64,000 nt of DNA, taken from positions 179,034 through 243,033 of the forward strand of contig CAZEFE010000005.1 in the NCBI GenBank assembly GCA_964511385.1, in the 5' to 3' direction. Position numbers and translations under genes: made by a program. The notes beneath the pieces were generated by a model. The model searched no databases and was not told the DNA's origin. It saw only the letters and a program-made list of their open reading frames with translations. Below are positions 39,430-48,454 of this stretch, piece after piece (position 1 is the first letter of the stretch; each line of letters begins with the position of its first letter). Origin of the DNA: CAILHX01 sp964511385 (GTDB taxonomy: Bacteria > Pseudomonadota > Gammaproteobacteria > Burkholderiales > Methylophilaceae).

Positions 39430-40899
39430 TTGCGTATACTGTTTGTCACCTCTGAGGCATACCCACTGATCAAAACCGGCGGTCTCGCCGATGTTTCAGG
39501 GTCGCTGCCAGCCGCTCTCCGCACACTGAAAGCAGATACCCGGATACTGATTCCCGGTTATCCGCAGGTGCTTGCCAAATGCAAGAACCTTGCCAATGTC
39601 CTGGAACTGGATTTTATTCCCCAGATCGGCAACGTAACCTTGCTACAAGGCGAAATGCCCGATACCGGCGTCCCGGCCTACGTTATCAAATGTGCATCGC
39701 TTTATGAGCGCGAAGGCGGCCCGTACCAAAACCCGCAGGGACAAGACTGGACCGACAACGCGCTGCGTTTTGGCGTGTTATCCCATGTCGCCGCCGTCCT
39801 TGGCGCAGCCTTCAGCCCACTGGACTGGCGCCCTGACATCGTGCACTGCAACGACTGGCAAAGCGGGCTGACGCCGGCGATATTGCAGTTTTTCGGCACT
39901 GCACGGGCCAAGACGGTACTGGGCATCCACAACCTCGCCTACCAGGGCATCTTCGACCCCAGCTGGGTCGGCAGGCTGGGGCTCCCAGCCCATAGTTTCC
40001 AGCCGTTCGGGCTGGAGTTTTACGGACAGATGTCGTTCCTGAAAGCCGGCGTGTTTTACGCTGACAGCATCATCACCGTCAGTCCGACCTACGCCAAGGA
40101 AATCCAGACAGCCGAATACGGCTATGGCATGGAAGGTCTGCTTTCCTCCAAACGCGACAATTTGTACGGAATACTCAATGGCATCGATACCAACGAATGG
40201 AATCCTGCCATCGACCCGCACCTGACCAGCCACTATGACCACCAGCATCTGGAACGGAAACAGGCCGGCAAGGTGGCGCTGCAAACCCGCCTGGATCTGG
40301 AGCACGATGCGGAAGCGCCACTGCTGGCCGTGGTCAGCCGCATGGCGCACCAGAAAGGCCTGGACCTCCTGCTCGATTGCGCCAGCTCCCTGGTGCATGA
40401 CGGCGCGCAGTTGGCCATTCTGGGCAACGGCGACCCGACCCTGGAATATGGTTTCAACCAGTTAGCGAAAGCGCATCCGGGACGCGTCAGCGTCACCGTG
40501 GGTTACAGCGAATCGCTGTCACACCAGATCATGGCCGGGGCGGATATTTTCCTGATGCCATCACGTTTTGAACCTTGCGGCCTCAACCAGATGTACGGGT
40601 TGGCCTACGGCACGCCACCGGTGGTGCGGAAAACCGGCGGACTGGCTGACTCAGTGGTGGATGCCGAAACAGACCCGGCGGATGGAGTGACGCTGAAGAA
40701 CTCGGAGACCGCCTCGGGCTTCGTGTTTGAAGATGCCACGCCTGCGGCGCTCCTGGCGTGTACCCGGCGCGCGATCCAGCTATTCAAGCACAAGCCGTCC
40801 TGGACCACGCTGCAACTCAACGGCATGAAGCAAGACCTGAGTTGGGCTCCCAGCGCCAGGAAATACCTGGCAATCTACCGCGCCTTGCTTAAGTCCTGA
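39430..40899 (+). CDS. glgA: Glycogen synthase (ADP-glucose)
   Basis: A ~489-residue GT5 glycosyltransferase that extends alpha-1,4-glucan from ADP-glucose. The N-terminal RILFVTSEAYPLIKTGGLADVSGSLP carries the KxGGL ADP-glucose-binding motif. Later blocks DIVHCNDWQSGLTPAIL, VVSRMAHQKGLDLLLD and MPSRFEPCGLNQMYGLAYGTPPVVRKTGGLADSV are diagnostic. The only ATG in frame lies far upstream inside gnd on the other strand, so I propose TTG at 39430, seven bases after AAAG; the exact start is uncertain. It is divergent from gnd, which links glycogen and pentose-phosphate metabolism physically. Confidence 0.9.
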   Translation: MRILFVTSEAYPLIKTGGLADVSGSLPAALRTLKADTRILIPGYPQVLAKCKNLANVLELDFIPQIGNVTLLQGEMPDTGVPAYVIKCASLYEREGGPYQNPQGQDWTDNALRFGVLSHVAAVLGAAFSPLDWRPDIVHCNDWQSGLTPAILQFFGTARAKTVLGIHNLAYQGIFDPSWVGRLGLPAHSFQPFGLEFYGQMSFLKAGVFYADSIITVSPTYAKEIQTAEYGYGMEGLLSSKRDNLYGILNGIDTNEWNPAIDPHLTSHYDHQHLERKQAGKVALQTRLDLEHDAEAPLLAVVSRMAHQKGLDLLLDCASSLVHDGAQLAILGNGDPTLEYGFNQLAKAHPGRVSVTVGYSESLSHQIMAGADIFLMPSRFEPCGLNQMYGLAYGTPPVVRKTGGLADSVVDAETDPADGVTLKNSETASGFVFEDATPAALLACTRRAIQLFKHKPSWTTLQLNGMKQDLSWAPSARKYLAIYRALLKS

Positions 40900-40932
40900 C
40901 AGCGCGGGCGCTGTGCCACGCCCCAGACGGCA

Positions 40933-41481
40933 TTACTCCAACCGGAGAAAATGTTCGCGGTAATACTTCAATTCATCAATGGATTCATAAATATCGGACA
41001 GCGCCTCATGCCGGCTGACTTTCTTGAACCCGTTGTACAGCACCGGACGCCAGCGTTTGGCCAACTCCTTGAACACGGTCACATCCAGGTTGCGGTAGTG
41101 GAAATACGCTTCCAGTCGCGGCATATAGCGCGCCATGAACCGCCGGTCCTGGCAGATGGAGTTGCCGCACATCGGTGACTTGCCCTTGGGCACGTATTTT
41201 TTTACGAATGCCAGCATCAGTTCCTCGACTTCGGCAACGCTGTGGGATGACTCCTTGACGCGCTCGATCAGCCCGGATTTGCCATGATGTTTCTTGTTCC
41301 AGTCATCCATGCTGTCCAGGATGGGGTCCGGCTGATGCACCACCAGCACGGGGGATTCCGCCACCACGTTCAGGTGCATGTCGGTGATCACCATCGCCAC
41401 CTCCAGTATCACGTCGGAATCAGGAAGCAAGCCGCTCATTTCCATATCCAGCCATATCAGATTGTCTTTGTCCTGTGACAT
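40933..41481 (-). CDS. orn: Oligoribonuclease
   Basis: A 182-residue DEDDh exonuclease that degrades 2- to 5-mer RNAs, including pGpG from c-di-GMP breakdown, to nucleotides. MSQDKDNLIWLDMEMSGLLPDSD (D, E), CGNSICQDRRFMARYMP, YRNLDVTVFKELAKRW and HEALSDIYESIDELKYY complete the catalytic set. ATG 41481 has GAGG upstream. Its pGpG activity makes it a functional partner of the EAL protein at 25.6 kb. It is convergent with glgA. Confidence 0.96.
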   Translation of the reverse strand: MSQDKDNLIWLDMEMSGLLPDSDVILEVAMVITDMHLNVVAESPVLVVHQPDPILDSMDDWNKKHHGKSGLIERVKESSHSVAEVEELMLAFVKKYVPKGKSPMCGNSICQDRRFMARYMPRLEAYFHYRNLDVTVFKELAKRWRPVLYNGFKKVSRHEALSDIYESIDELKYYREHFLRLE

Positions 41482-41574
41482 AATGAACCTCGCTCGTTTA
41501 TTCTGTTCCAAGTGGATAATGCCATCCGGCGGTTTAACCGGATTCTAAACTAAATTACCCAATCTAAATTCACC

Positions 41575-42822
41575 ATGCTTGCTTTTACTTACTCGTTCGT
41601 TCTGGTTCTCGCCATCACCGTCCTCACCCAGCAGTGGCTCGGGCGCAGGCAGATCGCGCATGTGTTGTCGCACCGCAGCGCGGTTCCCGCAGCTTTTGCC
41701 GACACCATCAGCCTGGAAGCGCACCAGAAAGCCGCTGATTACAGCGTAGCGAAATCCCGCCTCAACCTGAACGAAAACTTCATGCATGCGACCTTGCTAC
41801 TGGCGTTGACCGTAGGCGGCGGGCTGCAGTGGATAGACCAGAGCCTGCTCGCGGTACTGCCGGAACAGACCCTGCTGCGAGGCGTACTGGTGATCATTGC
41901 CGCGCTGGCGATTTCCAGCCTGCTGGATCTGCCGTTTGATTACTACAAGAACTTTGTCATCGACGAACGCTTCGGCTTCAACAAAATGACACCTGCCATG
42001 TTTTTCCAAGACCTGCTCAAGCATGCCCTGGTCGGCCTGATCATGGGCCTGCCGCTACTGCTGGCCGCGCTATGGCTGATGCGCGGCGCCGGCGATCTGT
42101 GGTGGCTATGGCTGTGGTGTGTGTGGGCAGTGTTCAACCTGCTGGTACTGGCAATCTACCCTACCTTCATTGCCCCGCTGTTCAACAAGTTTTCGCCCTT
42201 GGCGGACGAACCGCTCAAGGCACGCATAGAAGCGCTTCTGGCCAAGTGCGGCTTCAAGTCGCAAGGCCTGTTCGTGATGGACGGCTCGCGCCGCAGCAGT
42301 CACGGCAATGCCTATTTCACCGGTTTTGGCGCCAACAAGCGCGTGGTGTTTTTCGACACATTGCTGGAACGCCTTAACCCCGATGAAATCGAAGCCGTGC
42401 TTGCGCACGAACTGGGGCACTTCAAGCGCCGCCATGTCATCAAGCGCATCGTGATGATGTTTGCCGTCAGCTTTGCCGGCCTGGCGCTGCTGGGATGGCT
42501 GGTCGGCCAGGACTGGTTCTTCCACGGCCTGGGCGTGGCCACCCCCAGCAACCACATGGCGCTGCTGCTGTTCCTGCTGGTGTCGCCGACGCTGATGTTT
42601 TTGCTGCGCCCGCTGTTTGCCGCCTATTCCCGCGCCAACGAGTTCGAGGCCGACGAATATGCCGCGACCCACAGCAGCGCCCGCCACCTGATCGAGGCGC
42701 TGGTCAAACTGTATCGCGACAACGCCTCCACACTCACGCCGGACCCGATCCACTCGGCGTTTTATGACTCGCACCCGCCTGCCAGCCTGCGCGTAGCGCG
42801 GCTGCAACTGCTGGCAGGATAA
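41575..42822 (+). CDS. M48-family membrane zinc metalloprotease (Ste24-like)
   Basis: A 415-residue multi-pass inner-membrane protease. The zinc motif HELGHFKRRH (HExxH) lies near residue 280, the third ligand is in the EFEADEYAATH block (~360), and the N-terminal CAAX-type M48 region contains VIDERFGFNKM. About seven hydrophobic segments are visible. It resembles the Ste24/CAAX prenyl protease family found in many betaproteobacteria; prenylation is not expected here, so its substrates are probably misfolded or membrane-associated proteins. It is followed by the cytochrome c gene at 13 bp. Confidence 0.88.
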   Translation: MLAFTYSFVLVLAITVLTQQWLGRRQIAHVLSHRSAVPAAFADTISLEAHQKAADYSVAKSRLNLNENFMHATLLLALTVGGGLQWIDQSLLAVLPEQTLLRGVLVIIAALAISSLLDLPFDYYKNFVIDERFGFNKMTPAMFFQDLLKHALVGLIMGLPLLLAALWLMRGAGDLWWLWLWCVWAVFNLLVLAIYPTFIAPLFNKFSPLADEPLKARIEALLAKCGFKSQGLFVMDGSRRSSHGNAYFTGFGANKRVVFFDTLLERLNPDEIEAVLAHELGHFKRRHVIKRIVMMFAVSFAGLALLGWLVGQDWFFHGLGVATPSNHMALLLFLLVSPTLMFLLRPLFAAYSRANEFEADEYAATHSSARHLIEALVKLYRDNASTLTPDPIHSAFYDSHPPASLRVARLQLLAG

Positions 42823-42835
42823 ACTGGAGAAACCC

Positions 42836-43147
42836 ATGCCCCGCAAGATATTTGCCATTTTACTGCTATGCCTGGCTCACCAGGCCAGCGCCGATCCGTT
42901 TGCCGGGGGCGATGCCAAGATAGGCAAGCAGATGGTGCAAAAGCATTGCATTAACTGCCACGCCTCCAGCTTTGGCGGGGACGGCTCCGCCATCTACACC
43001 CGTGAAGACCACATCGTCAAAACCGCCAAAGGACTGGTACAGCAAGTGCGCAACTGCAACACCAACCTCGGCCTGAAATGGTTTGACGACGAAGAAATGC
43101 ACGTCGCGGCCTACCTCAACCAGACTTATTACAAATTCTCAAATTGA
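42836..43147 (+). CDS. Small periplasmic class I c-type cytochrome
   Basis: A 103-residue exported protein: signal peptide (about 1-19, ends in QASA), a single CINCH haem-binding motif (about residues 38-42), and a C-terminal LKWFDDEEMHVAAYLNQTYY segment with the likely distal Met ligand. Its electron-transfer partner is not evident. It probably shares an operon with the M48 protease (13-bp spacing), an arrangement seen in related genomes. No second haem site. Confidence 0.88.
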   Translation: MPRKIFAILLLCLAHQASADPFAGGDAKIGKQMVQKHCINCHASSFGGDGSAIYTREDHIVKTAKGLVQQVRNCNTNLGLKWFDDEEMHVAAYLNQTYYKFSN

Positions 43148-43167
43148 TTGCTGACAATAATCTTTAA

Positions 43168-43183
43168 ACCCGGTTAGCCGGGT
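43168..43183 (+). terminator. Weak hairpin after the cytochrome c gene
   Basis: Six-base-pair stem ACCCGG/CCGGGT with loop TTAG, 20 bp after the stop. No U-run, so termination would be partial or absent; it may instead be an mRNA end structure. Confidence 0.3.
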
Positions 43184-43212
43184 GGCTCTCCGATGGAGTC
43201 CTAACAATCCAG

Positions 43213-45192
43213 ATGCAACAACAACTTCAACAAGCATTGGTACTCCACCAAAATGGGCAACTATTACAAGCCCAAGCGCTTTATGAACAAATCCTTATTG
43301 CGCAGCCAAAAAATCCGGATGCCCTGCACTTACTAGGCGTAATTGCACTTCAGACAGGCGACCATACCAAGGCCGTTGATCTGATCAGCAAAGCCATCAC
43401 CAACTGCCCGAATAACGCCGGGTTTCACTCTAACCGCGGCCTTGCACTCCACGGGCTTAAGCAAATGGATGCCGCTATCGCCGATTACACACGAGCCATC
43501 GCGCTCCAGCCGGATCATGCTGAAGCTTATTTTAATCGTGGCTTGGCGCGCTACGAGCTTAATCAAACGGATGCCGCTATCGCCGATTACTCGCAAGCCA
43601 TCTCGCTCAAGCCAGACTATGTTCAAGCTTATTCCAACCGTGCCTTGGCGTTCCAAGCCACCCACCAGCCCAGTGCCGCTGTTGCGGATTACAGCGAAGC
43701 AATCAAGCTGAATCCCAACCTCGCTGAAGAATACACAAACCTCGGACTGGCATTCCAGTCACTTAACCAGCTGGATGCCGCGCTTGCCTGCCATGACCGG
43801 GCCATTGCTATCAAACCGAACCTTGCCGAGGCTTATTCCAATCGCGGTGCGACACTCCAGGCACTCGGCCAGTTGGATGCCGCACTTGCCAACCATAACC
43901 AAGCCGTTGCCCTCAAACCAGATAGTGCCGTAGCCTACTCTAATCGTGGTGCAACGCTTCAGGCCCTTGGCCGGCTGGATGCCGCAATTACAGATTTTAA
44001 TCAGGCCATTGCCCTGAACCCAGGCTACGCCGAGGCCTATTCCAACCGTGGCACCGCACTGCAAGCCCTCAACCAACTGGAAGCCGCGCTTGCCAACCAT
44101 TATCAAGCCATCGTCCTCAAACCGGACCATGCCCAAGCCTACTCTAATCTTGGCGCAACACTGCAGGCTCTCAATCAACTTGAAGCAGCCATTTCCAGTT
44201 ATGACCAAGCTATCCGCCTGCAGCCAGACCACGCGGAAGCACAAGCAAACAAATCTATGGCGCTTTTGCTTTCCGGAGACTTTGTTAATGGCTGGATATC
44301 TTATGAGTGGCGATGGGAAAACAAAAAAACAGGGCTGCAAAAGCGCAATTTTTCTCAGCCACGCTGGTCAGGTGCAGAATCCATTTCCGGCAAAACCATT
44401 CTGCTGTACGCCGAACAAGGTTTGGGAGATACCTTGCAATTTTGCCGATATGCCAAATTGGTGAATGATTTAGGCACCCGAGTCATTCTAGAAGTACCCC
44501 CTGCGTTATCAGGATTGCTTGATAAATTGGACGGTGTATCGGAACTCGTTACCCAGGGCGCCCCATTGCCTGATTTTGATTACCATTGCCCGCTACTGAG
44601 TGCGCCTCACGCGTTTAAAACAGACCTTGGCTCCATTCCCCGCGCAGCCCGGTATTTGTCGAGCGACACAGAAAAATGTGCGTATTGGGAGAAGAAACTA
44701 GGCGCTAAGGACGCACCCCGCATTGGTTTGGCCTGGAGCGGGAGCACGGGCCACATCAATGATCATAATCGCAGTATTGAGCTACAGCGCCTCCTTCAAT
44801 ACCTACCGGATGGACTGCAGTACATCAGTTTGCAGCGTGATGTACGCACCGCCGACATGGAGGTGTTGCGCCAGTTCCCGGATATTCTGCATTTTGGTGA
44901 CGAATTGCATGACTTCACAGACACCGCCGCGCTATGCGAACAGATGAACCTGGTGATTAGCGTAGACACCAGCATCGCCCACCTGAGCGCAGCGCTGGGC
45001 AAGCCAACCTGGATACTGCTGCCGTTTTCTCCCGACTGGCGCTGGCTGCTGGATAGGGAAGACAGCCCATGGTATCCCAGTGCAAAGCTGTACCGCCAGG
45101 AAAACACCGGCAACTGGCACGGCATACTGACCAGACTGAACAGGGATTTAACCCAGATGGCAAAACAAGAACCCACCAAGGTTGCGACATGA
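43213..45192 (+). CDS. TPR repeat protein with C-terminal GT-B glycosyltransferase-like domain
   Basis: A 659-residue protein. Residues ~1-350 are about eleven 34-residue TPRs, several nearly the same (AEAYSNRGATLQALGQLDAALANHNQAV and neighbours). The C-terminal part (about 365-640) resembles ADP-heptose-type glycosyltransferases: LLYAEQGLGDTLQFCRYAKLV, RIGLAWSGSTGH and VDTSIAHLSAALGKPTWILLPFSPDWRW. Proteins with this layout are often annotated as TPR/glycosyltransferase family 9-like and may be O-GlcNAc-transferase-like, but activity is unproven. No signal peptide. Its stop overlaps the rsgA start by four bases (ATGA). Confidence 0.85.
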   Translation: MQQQLQQALVLHQNGQLLQAQALYEQILIAQPKNPDALHLLGVIALQTGDHTKAVDLISKAITNCPNNAGFHSNRGLALHGLKQMDAAIADYTRAIALQPDHAEAYFNRGLARYELNQTDAAIADYSQAISLKPDYVQAYSNRALAFQATHQPSAAVADYSEAIKLNPNLAEEYTNLGLAFQSLNQLDAALACHDRAIAIKPNLAEAYSNRGATLQALGQLDAALANHNQAVALKPDSAVAYSNRGATLQALGRLDAAITDFNQAIALNPGYAEAYSNRGTALQALNQLEAALANHYQAIVLKPDHAQAYSNLGATLQALNQLEAAISSYDQAIRLQPDHAEAQANKSMALLLSGDFVNGWISYEWRWENKKTGLQKRNFSQPRWSGAESISGKTILLYAEQGLGDTLQFCRYAKLVNDLGTRVILEVPPALSGLLDKLDGVSELVTQGAPLPDFDYHCPLLSAPHAFKTDLGSIPRAARYLSSDTEKCAYWEKKLGAKDAPRIGLAWSGSTGHINDHNRSIELQRLLQYLPDGLQYISLQRDVRTADMEVLRQFPDILHFGDELHDFTDTAALCEQMNLVISVDTSIAHLSAALGKPTWILLPFSPDWRWLLDREDSPWYPSAKLYRQENTGNWHGILTRLNRDLTQMAKQEPTKVAT

Positions 45193-46067
45193 CATCCCAG
45201 AGCCCATGCCCGCAAGGCTTAGTCACCGCCGCGCACGGCAAGCGATACGACGTGGTGCGGCCCGATGGCAGCCTGGTGAGCTGCGTCACCCGCGGAAAAA
45301 GAAGCGAGCTAGCCTGCGGCGACCAGGTCAGCATCCAGCCCACCGGCCCGAACGAGGCGGTGATCGACGATTTCCTGCCGCGCAGCAGCCTGCTCTACCG
45401 CAGTAACGAATACCGAAAAAAACTGCTCGCCGCCAACGTCACGCAAATCGTCATCGTGCTGGCGGCCAAGCCTTCCTACTATCCCGACCTGCTCGACCGC
45501 TGCCTGGTTGCGGCGGAAAGCGAACACATCCGCCCGCTGATCGTACTGAACAAGTCCGACTTGCCTGAAAGCGCGGCCAGCCTGGCCAAACTGGCATACT
45601 ACCAGCGCCTGGGCTACCCGGTGCTCAGCCTGTCGGCGCAACAGGACGCCTCCCCGCTGTTGCCCTGGCTGCAAGGCCAGGCCAGCATCCTGGTCGGGCA
45701 ATCCGGCATGGGTAAATCCACCCTGGTCAACGCCCTGCTGCCGGAAGCGCTGGCCCGCACCCGCGAAATTTCCTCGGCGCTGGATAGCGGCAAACACACC
45801 ACCACCGCCGCCCGACTATACCAACTGAATGCCGACAGCTTTTTGATCGATTCCCCCGGCTTGCAGGAATTCGGGCTGGCACACCTGACTACGGAACAGA
45901 TCGAACAGGCGTTCATCGAGTTCCGGCCGTTCTTGGGCAAATGCCGCTTCAACAACTGCCGCCATCTGAACGAACCGGATTGCGCATTACACGCCGCAGT
46001 GGACAGCGGCGTAATCAGTGACGAGCGTTTGCAGTGTTATCACCGGATTACTGCAAAACCGGCATAA
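45189..46067 (+). CDS. rsgA: Ribosome small-subunit GTPase RsgA
   Basis: A 292-residue circularly permuted GTPase aiding 30S maturation. Order of motifs is G4 NKSD, G1 GQSGMGKSTLVN, then G3 DSPGLQEFGL, as expected of permutation. It has an N-terminal OB-fold (GKRYDVVRPDGSLVSCVTRGKRS) and a C-terminal zinc site CRFNNCRHLNEPDC. ATG 45189 overlaps the stop of the TPR-glycosyltransferase gene. No truncation. Confidence 0.95.
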   Translation: MTSQSPCPQGLVTAAHGKRYDVVRPDGSLVSCVTRGKRSELACGDQVSIQPTGPNEAVIDDFLPRSSLLYRSNEYRKKLLAANVTQIVIVLAAKPSYYPDLLDRCLVAAESEHIRPLIVLNKSDLPESAASLAKLAYYQRLGYPVLSLSAQQDASPLLPWLQGQASILVGQSGMGKSTLVNALLPEALARTREISSALDSGKHTTTAARLYQLNADSFLIDSPGLQEFGLAHLTTEQIEQAFIEFRPFLGKCRFNNCRHLNEPDCALHAAVDSGVISDERLQCYHRITAKPA

Positions 46068-46103
46068 TTAAACAATCCACATTGCAACAAAGGTTGAATT
46101 CTT

Positions 46104-47030
46104 ATGCCAACTGCTTTTATCAGCCACCCAGACACCCTGTTGCATGTAATGGATGGCGGCCATCCCGAATCTCCCGCCCGCCTTTCCGCCATCAAGGAGC
46201 GGATGATCGCCACCGGGCTGTACGAGCATCTGCATGTGTACGACTCGCCGCTGGCAACCGATGAGCAATTGTTGCGCGTTCACGCCCACGCCTATGTCAA
46301 CCATATCCGCAGCATTGCGCCGCACGCCGGGAAAGTCCACCTGGATGCCGACACCGCCATGGGGCCGATGACGCTTTCCGCCGCGCTGCACGCCGCCGGC
46401 GCCGTGACGCTGGGGGTTGACCTGGTGATGGCGGGCAAGGCCCGCAACGCCTTTTGCTGCGTGCGCCCACCCGGCCATCATGCAGGCAGGTCGAACGCGG
46501 CGGGCTTTTGCATTTTCAACAACATCGCGGTAGGCGTGGCGTATGCCATCGCCAAATACGGCATCCAGCGCGTAGCGATTGTGGATTTCGACGTGCACCA
46601 CGGCGACGGCACCGAAAATATTTTCCGCGACCATCCCGACGTCATGTTGTGCTCCACCTTCCAGCACCCGCTCTACCCGCATCGCGGCGCCGAATCGCGC
46701 AGCGAGCGCATGATCAACGTACCGCTCAAGGCTGGCAGCGATGGCCAGGCATTCCGTGACGCCGTAGAGCACGAATTCGTGCCCGCCCTGGAGGCGTTCA
46801 AACCGCAGATGTTGTTCATTTCGGCGGGATTCGACGCGCACCGCGACGACCCGCTGGCCGGGCTCAACTTGCTGCGCGAAGACTATATATGGGTCACGCA
46901 GCGGGTGATGGAACTGGCCAAGCCTTATGCCCACAATCGCGTGATATCGGCGCTGGAAGGCGGCTATGACCTGCACGCACTGGCCGACAGCGCCGAAGGC
47001 CATGTCCGGGCATTGGCCGGACTGGTCTGA
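46104..47030 (+). CDS. Histone-deacetylase-family amidohydrolase
   Basis: A 308-residue arginase/HDAC-fold zinc hydrolase. RPPGHHAGRSNAAGFCIFNNIAVG and VDFDVHHGDGTENIF hold the catalytic His pair and zinc Asp/His; a later SAGFDAHRDDPLAG gives the third ligand and EGGYDLHALADS closes the site. Bacterial members include acetylpolyamine amidohydrolases and AcuC-type protein deacetylases; I cannot choose between them. It is convergent with nothing and followed by queD after 21 bp. Confidence 0.9.
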   Translation: MPTAFISHPDTLLHVMDGGHPESPARLSAIKERMIATGLYEHLHVYDSPLATDEQLLRVHAHAYVNHIRSIAPHAGKVHLDADTAMGPMTLSAALHAAGAVTLGVDLVMAGKARNAFCCVRPPGHHAGRSNAAGFCIFNNIAVGVAYAIAKYGIQRVAIVDFDVHHGDGTENIFRDHPDVMLCSTFQHPLYPHRGAESRSERMINVPLKAGSDGQAFRDAVEHEFVPALEAFKPQMLFISAGFDAHRDDPLAGLNLLREDYIWVTQRVMELAKPYAHNRVISALEGGYDLHALADSAEGHVRALAGLV

Positions 47031-47039
47031 ACGCTCTGC

Positions 47040-47045
47040 TATAAT
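47040..47045 (+). promoter_or_regulatory. -10 element abutting queD
   Basis: Perfect TATAAT only six bases before the queD ATG and no Shine-Dalgarno sequence between. Transcription starting seven bases downstream would place +1 at the A of ATG. No good -35 was found at 16-18 bp. Confidence 0.4.
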
Positions 47046-47051
47046 GCCCCC

Positions 47052-47492
47052 ATGCAAATCACCACCCGCCTAGAATTCGATGCCGGTCATCGCATCCCCA
47101 GCCACAAAAGCCAGTGCCGCAATCTGCACGGCCATCGCTATTGCATCGAAATCACCCTGTCCGGCGACATCATCCAGAACGAAGGCATCTCCGAACAAGG
47201 CATGGTGATGGATTTTTCCGACGTCAAAGCGATCGCCCGCCGCGAAGTAGTGGATAAGTGGGATCACGCCTTCCTGGTGTATCAAGGCGATACCGCCGTG
47301 CTGGATTTTCTCAACTCCCTGCCCAACCACAAGACCGTGGTCATGCGCGATGTGCCCACTGCCGAAAACATGGCGGCGGAAGCTTTCCGCATCCTGCAAG
47401 CCTGCTACCGCGACACCTACGGCAACCACCTGCAACTGGAACGCGTGCGACTGTTTGAAACCCCGAATAGCTGGGTGGACGCGGTCAAATAG
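47052..47492 (+). CDS. queD: 6-carboxytetrahydropterin synthase / 6-pyruvoyl-tetrahydropterin synthase family
   Basis: A 146-residue T-fold enzyme that turns dihydroneopterin triphosphate into 6-carboxy-tetrahydropterin on the way to queuosine. The zinc histidines appear in FDAGHRIPSHKSQCRNLHGHRYCIEI (His, Cys nucleophile, HGH), with VMDFSDVK, WDHAFL and PTAENMA later; MRDVPTAENMAAEAF fixes the family. The ATG at 47052 lacks a ribosome site and sits six bases after a -10-like TATAAT. Partner genes (queE, queC) are not in the window. Confidence 0.9.
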   Translation: MQITTRLEFDAGHRIPSHKSQCRNLHGHRYCIEITLSGDIIQNEGISEQGMVMDFSDVKAIARREVVDKWDHAFLVYQGDTAVLDFLNSLPNHKTVVMRDVPTAENMAAEAFRILQACYRDTYGNHLQLERVRLFETPNSWVDAVK

Positions 47493-47554
47493 CCCATTAT
47501 CGCAAGGCGCCCGGGCGACCTTGCCTTGCTGCACGCCATCCGCGCGGCCGTAAA

Positions 47555-48454
47555 TCAGATCGCCAGCGCCGCTGCCTCATCCAGCGCCAGCGCCAGCGCC
47601 TGCTGCCAATCCGGCAATGCCAGCCCGAAATCCTGCAGCAGTTTCATGTTGCCCAGCATCGAATTCGCCGGCCGTTGGGCGGGGGTGGGATATTGCGCAG
47701 TGGTGATCGCCTCGACCTGATGCGCTTGCACCTTCAACTGCGGCCATCCCCGGTGGGCATAACGTTCGTGATAGCCGGCGAGAATGGCCTGGGCAAAGCC
47801 GTGCCAACTGGTATGCCCCTGGCTGGTGAGGTGATAGATGCCGGCTTGATCCTGGCGCGAGGCCAGCGCCAGTGCCGTAGTCTCGGCGATCATGCGGCTC
47901 CAGGTCGGAGCGCCGAACTGATCGGCGACCACCTGCAGGCGGTCGCGCTCCCTAGCCAGGCGCAGCATGGTAAGCAGGAAATTGTGGCCGCGCACGCCGT
48001 AAATCCAACTGGTGCGGAAAATGAGATACTGCCCCCCCACCGCCTGGATCGCCTGTTCGCCGGCCAGCTTGCTACGGCCATAGGTGCTGGTCGGGGTCGC
48101 GTCATCGGTTTCGACATAGGCACCGGACTTGCCGCCGTCGAACACGTAATCAGTCGAATAATGCACCAGCAACGCGCCCAGTTTTTTTGCTTCTTCCGCC
48201 AGCACGCCGGGAGCCTCGCCATTGACCCGCATGGCGATATCCGGCTCACTTTCCGCTTTGTCCACCGCGGTATAGGCAGCGGCATTAACGATGATGGCCG
48301 GAGCCGCTTCACCCACCACGCGGCGGATAACATCGCTCTTGTTCAAGTCCAGTTGCCAGCTATCCAGCGCCACCACTTTGCCCAACGGCGCCAGCGTGCG
48401 TTGCAGTTCAAAGCCGACTTGGCCGTTGCGGCCCAACACCAGTATCGTTTTCAT
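47555..48454 (-). CDS. rfbD: dTDP-4-dehydrorhamnose reductase
   Basis: A 299-residue short-chain reductase completing dTDP-L-rhamnose. LVLGRNGQVGFELQRTL binds NADPH; YSTDYVFDG and the catalytic TYGRSKLAGEQ (Tyr-Lys) are present. The last gene in the minus-strand operon rfbB-rfbA-rfbC-rfbD, overlapping the rfbC stop (ATGA). Rhamnose is used in O-antigen or exopolysaccharide; no glycosyltransferase cluster follows here. Confidence 0.95.
   Translation of the reverse strand: MKTILVLGRNGQVGFELQRTLAPLGKVVALDSWQLDLNKSDVIRRVVGEAAPAIIVNAAAYTAVDKAESEPDIAMRVNGEAPGVLAEEAKKLGALLVHYSTDYVFDGGKSGAYVETDDATPTSTYGRSKLAGEQAIQAVGGQYLIFRTSWIYGVRGHNFLLTMLRLARERDRLQVVADQFGAPTWSRMIAETTALALASRQDQAGIYHLTSQGHTSWHGFAQAILAGYHERYAHRGWPQLKVQAHQVEAITTAQYPTPAQRPANSMLGNMKLLQDFGLALPDWQQALALALDEAAALAI

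Noticed and set aside
43213..44280. Regular ~102-bp repeats resembling a CRISPR or satellite array
   Set aside because: The repeats are in frame, 34 codons long, and encode TPR motifs; there are no spacers of constant length between identical repeats.
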